A program made the position numbers and the translations under genes. Below, in pieces: positions 1-12,085 of a DNA stretch of 35,699 nt. The notes below the pieces were generated by a model. The model was not told the origin of the DNA. It worked only from the letters and a program-made list of their open reading frames with translations, and ran no database searches. Location of the stretch: positions 1 to 35,699 of the forward strand of contig JANBQC010000274.1 of assembly GCA_027576995.1 (NCBI GenBank), in the 5' to 3' direction. Numbering within the stretch: position 1 is the first letter of the stretch; each line of letters opens with the position of its first letter. The stretch is from Dimargaris cristalligena. Lineage: Eukaryota > Kickxellomycota > Dimargaritomycetes > Dimargaritales > Dimargaritaceae.

Positions 1-183
1 CCTTCTCTCCCTTTCTCTATTATTCATCTATCTTTTCATTTAGGCTTCCTCTTTCAAGTATAAATACTCCCCCTTGCCGCCACCTCTTGGAACAGCAAGT
101 CTATCATTACCTTTCTCTTTTTATCACCTATCTTTTCAAATAAAGTTCAGTTTTCAAGGATTTGAGTTCAGTTCTTTACACCA
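1..183 (+). mobile_element. Partial LTR (3' portion) of an LTR retrotransposon, cut by the window edge
   Basis: Bases 104-183 recur in inverted orientation at 35621-35699 with about five differences including one indel, which identifies a dispersed repeat. The order of signals fits the U3-R-U5 part of an LTR read on the plus strand: a TATAAATA at 59-66, a pyrimidine-rich stretch, a polyadenylation-like AAATAAAG at about 138-145, and loss of similarity between the copies right after CTTTACACCA at 183. If the LTR ends in CA at 180 or 183, the element's internal DNA would run rightwards from there. No primer-binding site or coding sequence is recognisable. The LTR call rests on copy structure and promoter-like signals, not on a protein. 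Confidence 0.55.
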
Positions 184-1172
184 TGATAATTGACTACTTC
201 ATATTACTAGTTTTATTATTTGATGATCTATTTATGAATGAGGCTTGGGAATAACTAGTCTCTGGTGGATTCCTTCTTGGAATTATGCTATATGACTATG
301 TAGTATGTATTCATTTTATTGGTTTTATCAATATCTGATATAACGGAGGACTAGGAAGACTGTGTTTTCCAACCTTCCAATTTTGATGAATTACTTCCAT
401 TTAACATATTCATGACAATAGTTTAGCCAGTAGGTCAATTTTTTCCCTATTGCAAGTTTTTTATAACTTATAATTATCACAGTTTTATTCTTAGCTATAT
501 TATTTAGTCTGGTCAATTTCTTATATATACCTTAGCAGTGTCCCCTCAGTTGAAGGGACAAGTTTAATTCAAGATAAGTATTTTATAGTATGTTACTTTC
601 AATATAAGCCTCTATTACTCAGAATAAACATTTATATTAACTTCACCAGACAACCCCAATGATTATCCTCTACCCAGTTTTTATTTGATTATTTTATTGC
701 CACTACTCCTATTTGTTTTACTTTCATTCACTTAATTTGAAGTTGTGGCATCTCCAAGTACTGAATTGATTATACCATTTTTTATAATGTTTTTAGTTTA
801 TTTTATTTTTCTTATCAACTGATGATGCAAGACAATGCTATACAATATGATAGATGACCAGAAGACCAGTGGTGACTTCCCCAAGGCCACCTTAGTCTTG
901 ACCCCCTCAAACCCAGTAAAGTCCAACCCTCTACACTATATGATGAAATATGGTGACCCATCCAGTGGAAAGAAACTGGAGGTTCCCCCTCCTACTGACA
1001 CTCCCAAAGACAAACCAATGGAGCCCCTTAAATAGTTGGCAACACACAGGTATTATTAACTAAAATCATAGAATTACTTACCCCATAGCAAGTCCTTATT
1101 CAAATGGAGTACTCATATAGATATTAAAAGGGTACTTTCAGAGTCTTTTACCACACACAGCTATATTTTTTT
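184..1172. repeat. AT-rich, CpG-poor repeat-derived DNA
   Basis: The stretch is strongly AT-rich and nearly devoid of CG dinucleotides, unlike the DNA from about 1990 onward. It probably represents decayed transposon DNA behind the partial LTR at 1-183. Apart from the short ORF at 835-1035, no reading frame, RNA gene or structured repeat was recognised. Confidence 0.5.
835..1035 (+). pseudogene. Short orphan ORF, possible transposon coding relic
   Basis: This is an ATG-initiated 66-codon frame with no recognisable domain. The product is hydrophilic and rich in Pro, Lys and Asp, with a proline-rich end (EVPPPTDTPKDKPMEPLK). It lies in AT-rich, CpG-depleted DNA 142 bp before the LTR at 1178, so the tail of a retrotransposon Gag or Pol frame is possible. 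The adjoining LTR looks solo, however, because it has its own candidate target duplication, which argues against a direct link. The local base composition is less AT-rich than its surroundings, the main reason to list it. It may also be a chance frame. Confidence 0.2.
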
Positions 1173-1177
1173 ATAGT

Positions 1178-1760
1178 TAGTGTCAGCCCTCCTAATCTGA
1201 CTTAATCTAGATATAATGATTATCTATCCCTATTAGGCCTTATAGCACTATATTTACCTTCCCATGGTCACCCCTGGTACTATGGGATCACCCTATATCC
1301 CATAATTATTCCCCTTCTGGATGCCTAAGTTTACACTAATTACTCCAGTACGGATCTGAAGACTCTTCCAGTTCCCATGAGAGTCTTCTAGATCCTCACA
1401 GCTGTCCAGTCAGCTTATTTATCATACCTTAGTCTTAGTAATATCCTCCTTCAGGGACCTCCCTCTGGAGTTGTCTCCTGCATATATATGACTGGGCCCC
1501 ATTGGGACTAGTTAGATTCCTTAGCTTATTCTTACCCTTTAGTTTACCCCCAAATAACTCTATATATACTCACCCCCTCATATTAACCCATAAGTGTACC
1601 ACTGCATATCCCTTGCATAATCCCATCACCTAAGCCTTTATTAGTTAGTACCATACCCCCACCTAATACTAGTAGCCTACTTGACTGAGTCTAAGCCCTA
1701 CCTACCATTAGAAGCCTATCCTCAGGACTCTTAATGGACTAAGAGTGGTTAACCCAGGCA
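1178..1760 (+). mobile_element. Solo LTR (copy 1 of a family also at about 32126-32716)
   Basis: About 580 bp aligns in the same orientation with 32126-32716. Shared landmarks, in order, are TGTCAGCCCTCCTAATC at the 5' end, CACCCCTGGTACTATGGGATC, the TATATATA-ACTGGGCCCCATTG block, ACTCTATATATACTCA and the terminal GTTAACyCAGG. The copy runs TG...CA, and ATAGT occurs just outside both ends (1173-1177 and 1761-1765), a candidate 5-bp target site duplication, which makes it a solo LTR. Only one CG dinucleotide remains (1351-1352). Several positions read TG here and CA in the other copy or the reverse, the mark of an ancestral CpG lost on opposite strands. Plus orientation is inferred from TATA-like motifs. 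The exact 5' end could be 1178 or 1181. Confidence 0.7.
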
Positions 1761-1765
1761 ATAGT

Positions 1766-1990
1766 CAGATTATACCAACCTACCCCCTAATTGAGTACAT
1801 ACATCACTAATGAGTCTTCAAATCCACCAGCTTAGATGATTCAAATTCAGTGTCTTATTTAGTATTAATGAAGGCACAATAGTACATAAAAATTTTACTA
1901 TATTCTAAATTGTTTATATTTAGTCCGTCTATACCCACCCTTGGTGAAATTATACCTACGTTTTTGTAAAGTAAATATGCAAATACTGTG
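1766..1990. other. AT-rich junction between repeat block and unique DNA
   Basis: AT-rich sequence continues past the LTR. CG dinucleotides become regular from about 1930-2010, where the composition changes to that of the central tract. No gene or repeat was recognised. Confidence 0.4.
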
Positions 1991-2730
1991 CCATTGGTGG
2001 ATTATCGACACATCCATTTTGAAGGCTTGGGCGTAATTTAGGTTTTCAGATTATGCACTTGGTATCCCCTAAGCTGCTTCGCCCACTTTGACAATCACAG
2101 ACCAGCCAACTTCATAACAACTAACAGGCCCTACGTTAACCACCATAGTTAAGCGACCCCTGTCCAGACTGCGGGCTGATTGGAATAATAGCATTCGCCA
2201 ATGGCTGGAGAAGCCTGCTAAGGTAGGAGCAACCTAATCCCTTTCATGTACGACGCTCGAGTGACTCGAACTTAAGCCAATTGACATAGGGAAGATAGGA
2301 ATCGTGTGCTACTTTCAAGAAGAGCTGTGCCCAAGTCATGGAGCAGAGGCTATCTGTTCGAGATGCCGAAAAGCGAGAAATCGAAACCTATAAGGCTTGT
2401 CCTTCGTTATTATCTTTAAACCATTCCTTTTTACGTAAGAAATTCCAAAGAGTGTATAATTCAAATAATTCATATATTGTAAACGGCATGTATGAACATG
2501 AGAAGGCTTCTTGCACAAACCTGAGGGGAAGCCTGGCCTGTAACTCGGCCGCTACCTTATGTACAGCCAAATTGTGGGGTTTAATGCACTTTCGCTGATG
2601 TATTTACTCCTCGAGATAATGGCCTCGAAGATATTATAAAGACCCGACCAATTCGACGTATGGCTGGAGGTATGTTACCTTTAATTGAGTCTACGTTGGC
2701 ATCCATTGGTGTATTAGAAGAGGCCCCATG

Positions 2731-2750
2731 ACTTGGTTGACTGACCAAGT
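2731..2750. repeat. Perfect inverted repeat, 7-bp arms
   Basis: ACTTGGT at 2731-2737 is followed six bases later by its reverse complement ACCAAGT at 2744-2750. It could form a small hairpin or a dimeric protein site. No flanking gene explains it. Confidence 0.6.
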
Positions 2751-5678
2751 TGTTCTAGTCTCGAGGAATAGCCCGCCAAATAAAAGCAATCAGGGGACCA
2801 CATGCCCATAGACTAGTCGCCCCTACACGGCCGATTTCTAACTAAGCTATCGATTGGCTCAAGCCCGTAGTACCATAGACCCTTTTAGAGTACTTGAACT
2901 ATCACCCACCCCTGCCTTGGCTCAACTAGTCACCGACGCGCTAGACTCTTCTCATACCCATAGGAATTTCCGTTAGTGCGATTATTTAAACTCACTATTA
3001 TTTAGCGCACATGTTACCCAAACCCAAAGTTATACCGATACCTAAGCGTCGAATTCAATGACCAATCAGCTATTTTTTATCGCACACTCCTTTGGCAACA
3101 CATGTTCCCCGCGAAAGTCGATAGATATTGGTATGTGCCACCTGAACTCATCGCACTAAAAGGGATGCATTGGGCACCCCTCTCAGGTGCTAAGCCCAGC
3201 AGCATTTTCATTATTTTGGCTCTTGGATAACTAGCTAATAGGTATAGAATTTCTGGGACTGGGCACCGTGGAGCCTGGAGGAGTATGTCACCCAACGGAC
3301 TATTCAGTGGCTAACTGCCCTTCCGACATGACTAAAAGATCATTTTACAAAAGCATGGGCCCAAGGCAGGGGTACTAAGGACATTGTTTGCCCTTGCGGT
3401 CCTACCCAACAGAGCAGGAGAGTAGAATCCTCGGTCAGGGGAAACAACACACCCAAACCAACGAGGTAAATATCATCCCAGTCCGACCTACCAATACACC
3501 CTGGCGTAAATTCAACCAGTAGTGCCTAATTACTCATCCTTGAGTCTCGAAATTCTAGTACGTGCTGGAATTATTTACCAAAGAACACTGTGTGAGTCGA
3601 CTGACTTTCTATATGATCACCATATTGGTCCTCCGAAGCTGACACGCTTTCACACTGTGGAGCAAGGAGCGCTCCCAATACAGTGTGATAATATGAAGTC
3701 TAATTCCCATAACTACACCAGCGTGTCAGCCATCCCATCGCTCCTCTCTAAGTTTAGGTCGTAAATCCTAAGGATGTTATTGAAGAGTAGCCAATGGGGG
3801 CCCAACGCAGTATCGTGTTTATTTACCTGAACCCAATAATCTAGGCGGTGGATCTCGCAACACTGAACTAGAGGTCAAAGTATACTCCGCCTGTGTGGAC
3901 ATTGACACACTGGCCATACACTTCCAACCCCACATTGCTATTGAACTACTTGAAACTGATGTCTAGTGTTTCAGCCAATAGCCACGGCAGGCTGTTGTAA
4001 CAATCCCGTCCACCGTTAATAATTAGCTATTTAGGCGAATCGATTAATATCGCTTAGTTTAGCAAGCTGGTGGTTAGTAACAGATGGCTCTAGCGACTCA
4101 ATACTGATTTTAATGGTTAGGCATATGGTTTTGCAACATACAGTTTAGAAATATCAGTCGGACATGTCTAGTTAGAATGCCTAACATGGGCTATTAGTTT
4201 TGAGCGGCAACTCGATTCTCTACATTTCTACACCGCTTGACATCTCCATGACAATTAGATACATACCACACAGCTAAATAGAATAGTTAGACGTTAAAAG
4301 ATGCACTATTCATTAACACTCAAGGTAGAGTACAAGTTTAGTGGCCGCTGTGAGCGAGTATTGGATAAAGTGTGCACCAACAAGCAATATCCCGAAGCCC
4401 GCATTTGCTTACATTTTAGTGGCCCAATGCCTAAACCAAAACAATCCTTTCGAAATCCACCCATCTAGAGAGGAAGGCATAACAATAACATTGGCTATAA
4501 TATTGGCCGTATACAATCAATGCAATGTTTATTTTAACCAGTGCCTCACGTCTCCCACTGGTAGGCCAATAACTTACCCATGTGCGTACGTTAAAGCATG
4601 GTGTGCTTCCGCTCGATATATGTGGGTACCGTACATTGTCGTAGACACAGTTATGTATTTGACGCTTTGGGCGTTTTATTGAGCAAACTGCCTTTAGCGG
4701 GGTGGCGAGTATTACCGCGGGCTGTGGCGGTTGGCAACTGTGTAATCAATAAAGACAAAACCCCGCGTCAATACCCTAGCTTGACCCTCCATGGTCCAAC
4801 GGCCATCTATAACATGGCCAGAACTAAAACTCCGCTGATAGCATCCATCGCGTATGTGTAACCTCAGGCCAAGGTATAATGGTACTCCGCCAAGCGTAAA
4901 GTCCTGGGGCACATATTGTGTTCAGGTGGCCAAGACTGCCCTTTAAACCGCCAGGCTCCATTCGGACTCTTTTGTAAGTACACTGCGGACGTATCTAATC
5001 ACAGAACACGGATCACCCCCATAGTGTTCACTATTTAATCCGAACGCGTACTGGATTATAAAATTGGCATATTTCCATGTAAAGCGAATGCGGTAAACTT
5101 GGATCGCAAGCTAAAGAATAAAAAATCCACCAGGGCCTAGGAGCCAGGGTTATTATGGGTTACAATGTTAATGCCCTGCATTGCTCATCGAATGTATGTT
5201 ATCAACGCCCACCCTGGTTATCATAAATCGAGATGATCGAGCTGATCCCCAGAGATGGACAGGTAGTGTAGAGTTTACAGCACTTGAGACTCACCAGTGG
5301 GAAGAGGGGATTGCCTCAGTTGTCCAGGCTGGTGGACCAGGGTTGTTATTGGTGATGAGCATTAGGTGTACGGGGAAAGCCATGCCCCTCAACTGGGGTC
5401 AACTGAGAAGTACTGGGGACTTTCCTGGGTATCAATATTCAAAAAATTACTATGATTAACCATACTATATACTACATACCGCTTTGTTTTCCAACCAATG
5501 TTGCTATACAACTTCAGTCGTTGAGAGTGTTCAAGTGGTGGAAATATACCCGACCAAAATGATGCAAAAACCACTGGTATTGCAATCCTGCTGGACGTGA
5601 ATCATCGACCGATATGCAGGCTATTCCTTAACAATCCGGCCTTTTCCGTTCGCTAGGTCGGCTCAGGCCATTTCAATG

Positions 5679-5694
5679 TTAACCAGTTGGTTAA
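5679..5694. repeat. Perfect inverted repeat TTAACCA-GT-TGGTTAA
   Basis: Two 7-bp arms are separated by two bases, giving a 16-bp near-palindrome. The geometry suits a homodimeric DNA-binding protein site, but no partner gene is visible in the window. Confidence 0.6.
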
Positions 5695-8600
5695 TCAAAG
5701 AACAATACAGTATATGTCCACCTTTCGGGATATTCCTACCACCAGATCCGACAGCTCAAGGGCTTCAGGTGACTAGGCTGTTTCTGGTGTGACATGCATA
5801 ATGACTAATCCAATTGCAGCAGTCGCCGTGGAGGTCTTCTGCGCATGACTACTCAATTCAACAATAGGCACATCCACGAAAGCCGTATATTTGATACCCC
5901 CAATAAGCGACGCCCTGCAATCCCAAAGGCAGGTTACACAATCCCGCCACTCCATCCCAATACCGTTATTAGTACCCAATATTATTCTAAAGGGTTCCCC
6001 CACTTACTCTATTCCTTAAGCCCAATCCATTCTGCACATCCTGCTGGATTAAGCCTGGGTAGTCTTTTTATCACTACAATATAGTAAAAGTGGTGTAAAT
6101 CGAGGCGAACATGCGTATTCTTCCAACCAGCCTGCTTCCATGACCTAAACCATGCGATTTAGCATTTGTTTAGGGATTAGCATGATGGCCCTTTCGGCAG
6201 CTTCACTCAATCACACTATCTCGGAGAAACATAGCTGGACTTTTAGGATATAAAAAACTCCGCCTGTATAGTAACCACAAGTGTCGGCAAGGGTTTCAGT
6301 AACTGTTGGTGATGCTAGGCATGGAAGCGGGTGGATAGTATCAGTGGAAAACATACTAGGCTAAACTTAGTGTTATATTCCCATGAAGAGGGAAGCGGCT
6401 TATCGGTATTTTGAAACTGCACCAATAGCTGCATGGTGTTATTTTAGTGTCGTTAATCCCGTCGTGACACAACCGGGTCGATTTTGGTCAATACCACCCA
6501 ACATCGCCAGCTGTCTGAAACGACCAGGCCTTTTAAGGGATACATTTGGAGTCTGCTATCCCCATCACGAGGTAGGAATAATGATTCTTCGAATTAAGCC
6601 CCGCAGCAATCCCCCGGCCCCGGTTAATGGGGGTCTTTGGAAGGACGGGCCGTACTAAAACTGCGACTCTGGAATACGATGGTTCACCCGTTGCCTACTT
6701 ATGCGGCCGCGCCACGCGGCAATCCCCCCAACCATCGAAAAATCCCCAGCGGTTTGGGCGGGCCTAGCTTAATAAGCCCCGTTCCCGGCAAACGGAGGGG
6801 ACAAATGACATGCGTTACCCGCAAGTCGTACGAATCCGCCTGTACTCACAGGGTCTGTCGGGAATGCACTAGAAAGGCATGTAGAACGCATGCGGCCTAC
6901 CGTCTATTACACACCTGGACAGGCACGTACTATGGGTTCCAGCAAAACTGCGATCCTACTGCGAGTTCCGCTCGTAAAGCCTACGTAGACAGCGTAGTTG
7001 TGACTAATTCGAATGAAGCCCAGACAAGGGCCGGGCAGTTAGGTGGGGAATTCACTGTACTGGCGAAATGAAGCGGCTGCGTTTCCTAAAGACCTGAGCA
7101 ATGGTGACCTCAATAATGGAAGTGGTGGGATTGGCAATGACACCACTGCACTAGAAGGCTGGATTACCTATAATATCTTTCTAATTTATCCACTGGTTAT
7201 GATCGACTTGCGACAATCCTCTGATATTAGCGACATGGGCATTGCGCGCTTACTCCACGTCAGGTTTGGGTCGATATTACACTTTGCTTGGAAGGCCAAA
7301 TGTCAGATGACAAAGAACACCATGTCGGAAAATTGTGATATTTCCTCCTTGTTCGGCTGACCACTATAGACCCATAAGTATACAGTCTACTTCCAGTAAT
7401 CAGCCATATGACCTTAGCTTCGTAACAAGCAGGTGGTCCATCAATAGCAATTCTTGGTCAGCTACCAGCAGTCCACAGAGAAAAGACGTAAAAGGCTTAG
7501 GTACCCCATTCTGTAGGTATATTTTGAAGAAGATGGTCCTTTGAATAGGGACGGGTGGACAATTTGAAACACAGCCGACGGATTAGCCAATTGGGTGAGC
7601 AGATGCATTGGGTTGGTTGCACCAACTTAAAATATACTCACCAACTTTAGTCATTGATATTCAGCCTATTATAAATGGAACAATACACCAATATTGGGGA
7701 TTTCCTGACTCTTTAGGCCACGCTTGTTTGTAGTGGGAACAAAATATAGAGGCGTTACCTAGCCGATACCCTATGTTATATTTTCAACCGCAAGGATCAT
7801 TGGGAATAACGAAGGACATGAGCACCTGAGTCTGACCCAACTTCATCTCCATTTGCCAGTCCACCCCCGATCACATTTTTTTAGAGTTATTCGAAGGAAG
7901 AAATAATGATAGGTTTAGGGAAAAGGAAGAAATATAGTCAACCCGTATCTTTTAGTGTGAGTGTGGAGGTGGGAAATGTCAAGTACAAGAGTTGAAACAT
8001 CATAGGAGGAAATCATATACTAAGTAAAGCGGTAATCTCCAACAATCATTAAACCGTAAGGATGTTATCGTTTGTGATTTCAAGCTATTAATATTTAAGT
8101 AATCCATTGTAAAGACCACTGCATTATTGACTCATACGAGCCTTCCTAAACAGTTATTCATTTGGGGTTATGTTCAAACAATACCGGGGAGATGGGAATG
8201 ATCGAGTGGCCCGTTCTTGATTTTTGTATGCTACTATTTTAAATGGGCGTTAAAGGTTTTGTCAATCGTAAACGTATTGTTGTTGTACGAATAAATTTAG
8301 TGCATTCACACCTCTTCAACGCTTGAAACTGAAACATATTATTTACCTTGCATTTCCTTTTCCTTGACCTACCATTGGTACAAACTAATACAACAGTGGA
8401 GTATACCATTAATAGTCGATCGCTTTGTAGTATACTTATTTCACAAACCGGAAACTTCCTTCACCTCTGGCCTGCATTAGTAAACCGCCCGAAGGTACAT
8501 GAGGGCAATGGCGCGATGAAACTCTATCTTCACCATTACTACCTTGTAAACAACCTACTTTCCGGCTGACCAATCGTTAGTAAAGGTAGCTTTACAGGAT

Positions 8601-9998
8601 CCCTCCAGATGATTTGTGGCAGGGCGTAAGACAGGTATGGGTGGATAATGCTCTAGACAAATGATAATCGTATATCATACATAAAGCGGCGACGTCTGGT
8701 TCGACCGGATAATATGGATAGCGGGTTTGTCGTAAGTAACATATATCGCTTAATAATTGTCGAAATTCTAATGTGGTGGGGAGCATGTGAAGACCGACGA
8801 AGCGTCTTTACATAATCTGATGAGCGCTGGCCATGTAGTAGCGTAGTCTTATCACCTCCCCATTTATCCAACGTAGCCTGGTATTCATACATTTTTGCTT
8901 TTATTGCATAGCAAATAGGCTTGACTGGTTTCAGGTAGGTCGCAAATTTATATCCGCGGTACACTTGAAAAGGAAAGGGCGCTGAAAATTGAAAATCCCC
9001 GCCACATTAGTCCGATTACAGGCAACTTCCCGTCAAACAGTGACTTCCTTACATTCTCCCTCCAAGTGAACTAGCACAGCCCACCGGGCGAGTTAACGTT
9101 GGGCTTTTTCTAGTGTTTTGCAAGAATCACCCTATACGATTATAATTTTAAAGTGGTGTATATATGTCCCCGCCTTCCTCCGACTCTTTAATTCGCCGGC
9201 GTTTTTCCATTTCTATACACTATCCAGGAGATGCTGTTATGTTTTAGGTTGTTCGTTCATTCACTCCCTTCATCACCAATTTCACACTACAGGCAAGTGA
9301 TACGAGGAAAGTAAAATCTACCATTGATAGATTAATGGAACAAGAACACTCTTCGACACAACAGCTGGGCCCCATACCCATTTTTAATCATTATACGGCC
9401 AACTTCGATCAGGGTGGCAGGGTAACTGGTTACGCGTATGAAAAGAAGGGTGGGCAAGGTCCAGTTGGGGGCGCTTTATTCCGACCCTCCTTCCCATTTA
9501 CTCGATAATAGGTGGAGAGGAAACTCCGTGCGACTTAAGTTCACCCAGCCTTACACCGGCTATTGGTTCAAGGTGCCAGCGTGGCTCCGGGGTGGGTATT
9601 TTCCCCCCACCACCACCTTTGGTGGTCAGAGAAATATTTCCTGTGCCGCTTCAATTCAGCGTGAGCCTCTCGAGGGAGATAATCCTAAGTGATACTGCCC
9701 CAATACTCCTTTCCCATCAGCTTCTCGGCCTGAAAGGGAATCCAGAGATTTGGAAGTACTCGGTGATTTGATGATAGCTGGAAAGAAGACCTACCAGAGG
9801 TAACGCGGATGAGCTTTAAAAAATGAGCATTGGCTGGGCTGATAAGTAGACTAACCAATCCCCAGATAATAATGCGGATCCGATACCAAGGCTTCTAACG
9901 AACCGATTGCAGTAGAAAACCAGTTGGCATGTAGCTTCGGATTGGTTGGCCAAAGAAATTTGGGTGAGGTCCGAAGCCCAATGGCGAAATAAGTGGAA

Positions 9999-10021
9999 GG
10001 GTGGGGATGGGGAGAGGGGGG
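9999..10021 (+). other. Canonical G-quadruplex motif
   Basis: Four G-runs of 3, 4, 4 and 6 bases are separated by loops of 1, 2 and 3 bases (GGG-T-GGGG-AT-GGGG-AGA-GGGGGG). This meets the usual definition of three or more Gs with loops of 1-7. It starts a purine-rich stretch that continues to about 10066. No function is assigned. Confidence 0.7.
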
Positions 10022-11204
10022 AAACGATACCCGGAATGAAAAGGGTGGGTGAGGGAGGGAGAGAATATGTAACGACCGAACCAATGAATTGCTTGTTATG
10101 GGTAGAATCGCTTATAAAGTAGCGGAGGAAGATGGGATAGTAAATAGGGAAATGTAGAGTGTGGCATTGATAGCTAAAAGGGTATCTTCTATGCCGACCA
10201 ATCTTTTAAAATAGCCACTGTGTGGTGGGAAGTTGGCGTGGTGTGTCCACACAATGAGAGCGGATGGTAAAAGGGCCAATCGCGACTTTAGTGTGCAATT
10301 AATTGATGGGCGGTGCCGAGGGTCGTGGCAGGCAGCAGTCGGAGAAGGTGGCATAACACTCGACATACTGATAGCAACTGACAAATGCGGAAGGGTGCTT
10401 AATTAGCCATATCGAAATAGCAGACCCCGCGGCACTAGCCAGGAGAAGTGGGCTATTCACATCCTCTCGGTTCATGGAGCTGTAAAATGGGTGACCATCT
10501 TCACCCCTTGCTGCTCCGGTAATTCAATTTCAGACCAGGGACATTCTACGTCGCCCGATAATAGGGCAATGGTATAATGCTGGATAAATAAATTACCAGA
10601 CAAGTTGGATAAGCCAGTTTTGCACAAAGCAGGCATGTTCTAATAATTGCAATTGATGTGTTTATTTACTCGAATATGTTAAGCCATAACGCTATTCACA
10701 TTTAAACCGTTGGTGGGATGTTGTTCATTGTGCCAATCCTTCCTCCGACATAAATATAAGTGCTTAGTAGGCTGGCATTATGAAACTGTTGTAACACTAA
10801 ACTGACCAGGGCTGGCATCGATCGGCAGCACACCGACGCATGGGGGAGAAATGAGTTCAATTTAGATGAGAGGAGGAGGGAGATATTACATAGTCTACTT
10901 CGGAGTGCACATTTAATTTGGACTGCCTGGCAATATGTGGGTGAGGAGGAAGGGGGCGACGGCTGTCCAAAGACCTCCCCAATAACTGGCGATTTCGTCA
11001 GCATCCAATGAGGGTTAGGGAAGTACTTATGTATATGGTGGGTGCCCCTTTCGCTCCATTCAATACAGTCCAGTCGCCGAATCCATTGGGACTGGACGGA
11101 GGGGGATTGCAGTAGATGGATAAATCCCAGTACCCATTGGCCAACCGGCAATTTTTCCGGTATTGCCACATGCCGTATGGGGCCACTAAATTGATAGAAC
11201 CATG

Positions 11205-11222
11205 TATTATTATTATTATTAT
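11205..11222. repeat. (TAT)n trinucleotide microsatellite
   Basis: Six uninterrupted TAT units. Confidence 0.9.
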
Positions 11223-12002
11223 CTCCTCTCCTCATCCTACACGGTGCTTTCATATAGCGTGCGTGCGTGGAACGGAACAGAGACCTATGTGGCCACAGCT
11301 AATCGCGGGCCAAGTAGGAGGCGGGGGCGGGTAGCCCTTACGTATGTGTCGAGTGCCGATGGCTCTCCCTCCCCTCTTCCCTGACCACTCAAGGAATCTA
11401 TACGCCCAGAGCTATTCATATGTCGCCCAAAGGGCCGTGTAGTATAAACAGATAACGAAAAACCCCAGGACGCACAGACACATGTGAGAAAAAGTGCGAT
11501 GGGTAAAGGAGGGGACGTTATTAGTGGTGGAGTGGCATTGGTAACCAAAGTGTTCTGTGGGTGTAATTCGCCAAGTAGCCCAAAGCAATTCGCCCAATCC
11601 ATGTGGCTTAAGGAAGGGCAATTGAACAATCCAATAAAATTTGTTCATCCATCACTCCCACCTAAAGTGGCCAGCGACAAAGAGAGAGGGAGGAGGCGAC
11701 GATATTGTTAGCCATCGCTGACCAAAATGACCTCCCCTTTAGGCAAGTTCATTGAAGTAAGGTTAAGGTAAAGGGGCTCAATAACCCTATTGTTGCCTTT
11801 TTCAACTAACTTTAGGTCAGTGTTTAGCCGAATAGGTAGGTCTTGGTTTAAGAATGCCTTTCAAGGAGCCACACTGTACCTCCCCAAGATAGCACCGCCC
11901 TGTTTCACTGCCACTTAGGTTAGCTTAAATCATTTACCGCTTGGAATGCGTGACTATCCTTTCTGTCTAATTGGACCATTGAAGGGTTTTCACGATACTG
12001 AG

Positions 12003-12085
12003 GTATCACCACCACTACTACCACCACCCTCCTCTAAAGGAGAGCTCCCAAGACTCTCTCCCAGTCGCTCCCTCTCTCTCTCTCT
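12003..12085. repeat. CCA/CTA-type triplet tract followed by (CT)7
   Basis: A run of CCA, CTA and ACC triplets at about 12007-12030 is followed by a pyrimidine-rich stretch ending in an uninterrupted CT repeat at 12072-12085. Confidence 0.8.

Larger units (their letters stand above)
1990..9990. other. Gene-free unique tract, upstream desert part 1
   Basis: The DNA has balanced composition and normal CG dinucleotide content. No homologous protein, RNA gene or transposon was recognised. Open frames here reach at most 144 codons. Several of the longer ones (for example those beginning at 3522, 4341, 6637 and 7043) start with GTG or TTG rather than ATG, as expected for chance frames in a eukaryote. 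Small perfect inverted repeats occur at 2731-2750, 5679-5694, 7612-7626 and 9612-9626. The tract is non-coding as far as can be seen. Whether it is conserved or transcribed cannot be judged from one sequence. Confidence 0.55.

Noticed and set aside
10702..11253. 183-codon ATG-initiated frame on the minus strand
   Set aside because: It has no domain, includes an Asn run produced by the ATT microsatellite, and its length is near what about 36 kb of such DNA yields by chance.
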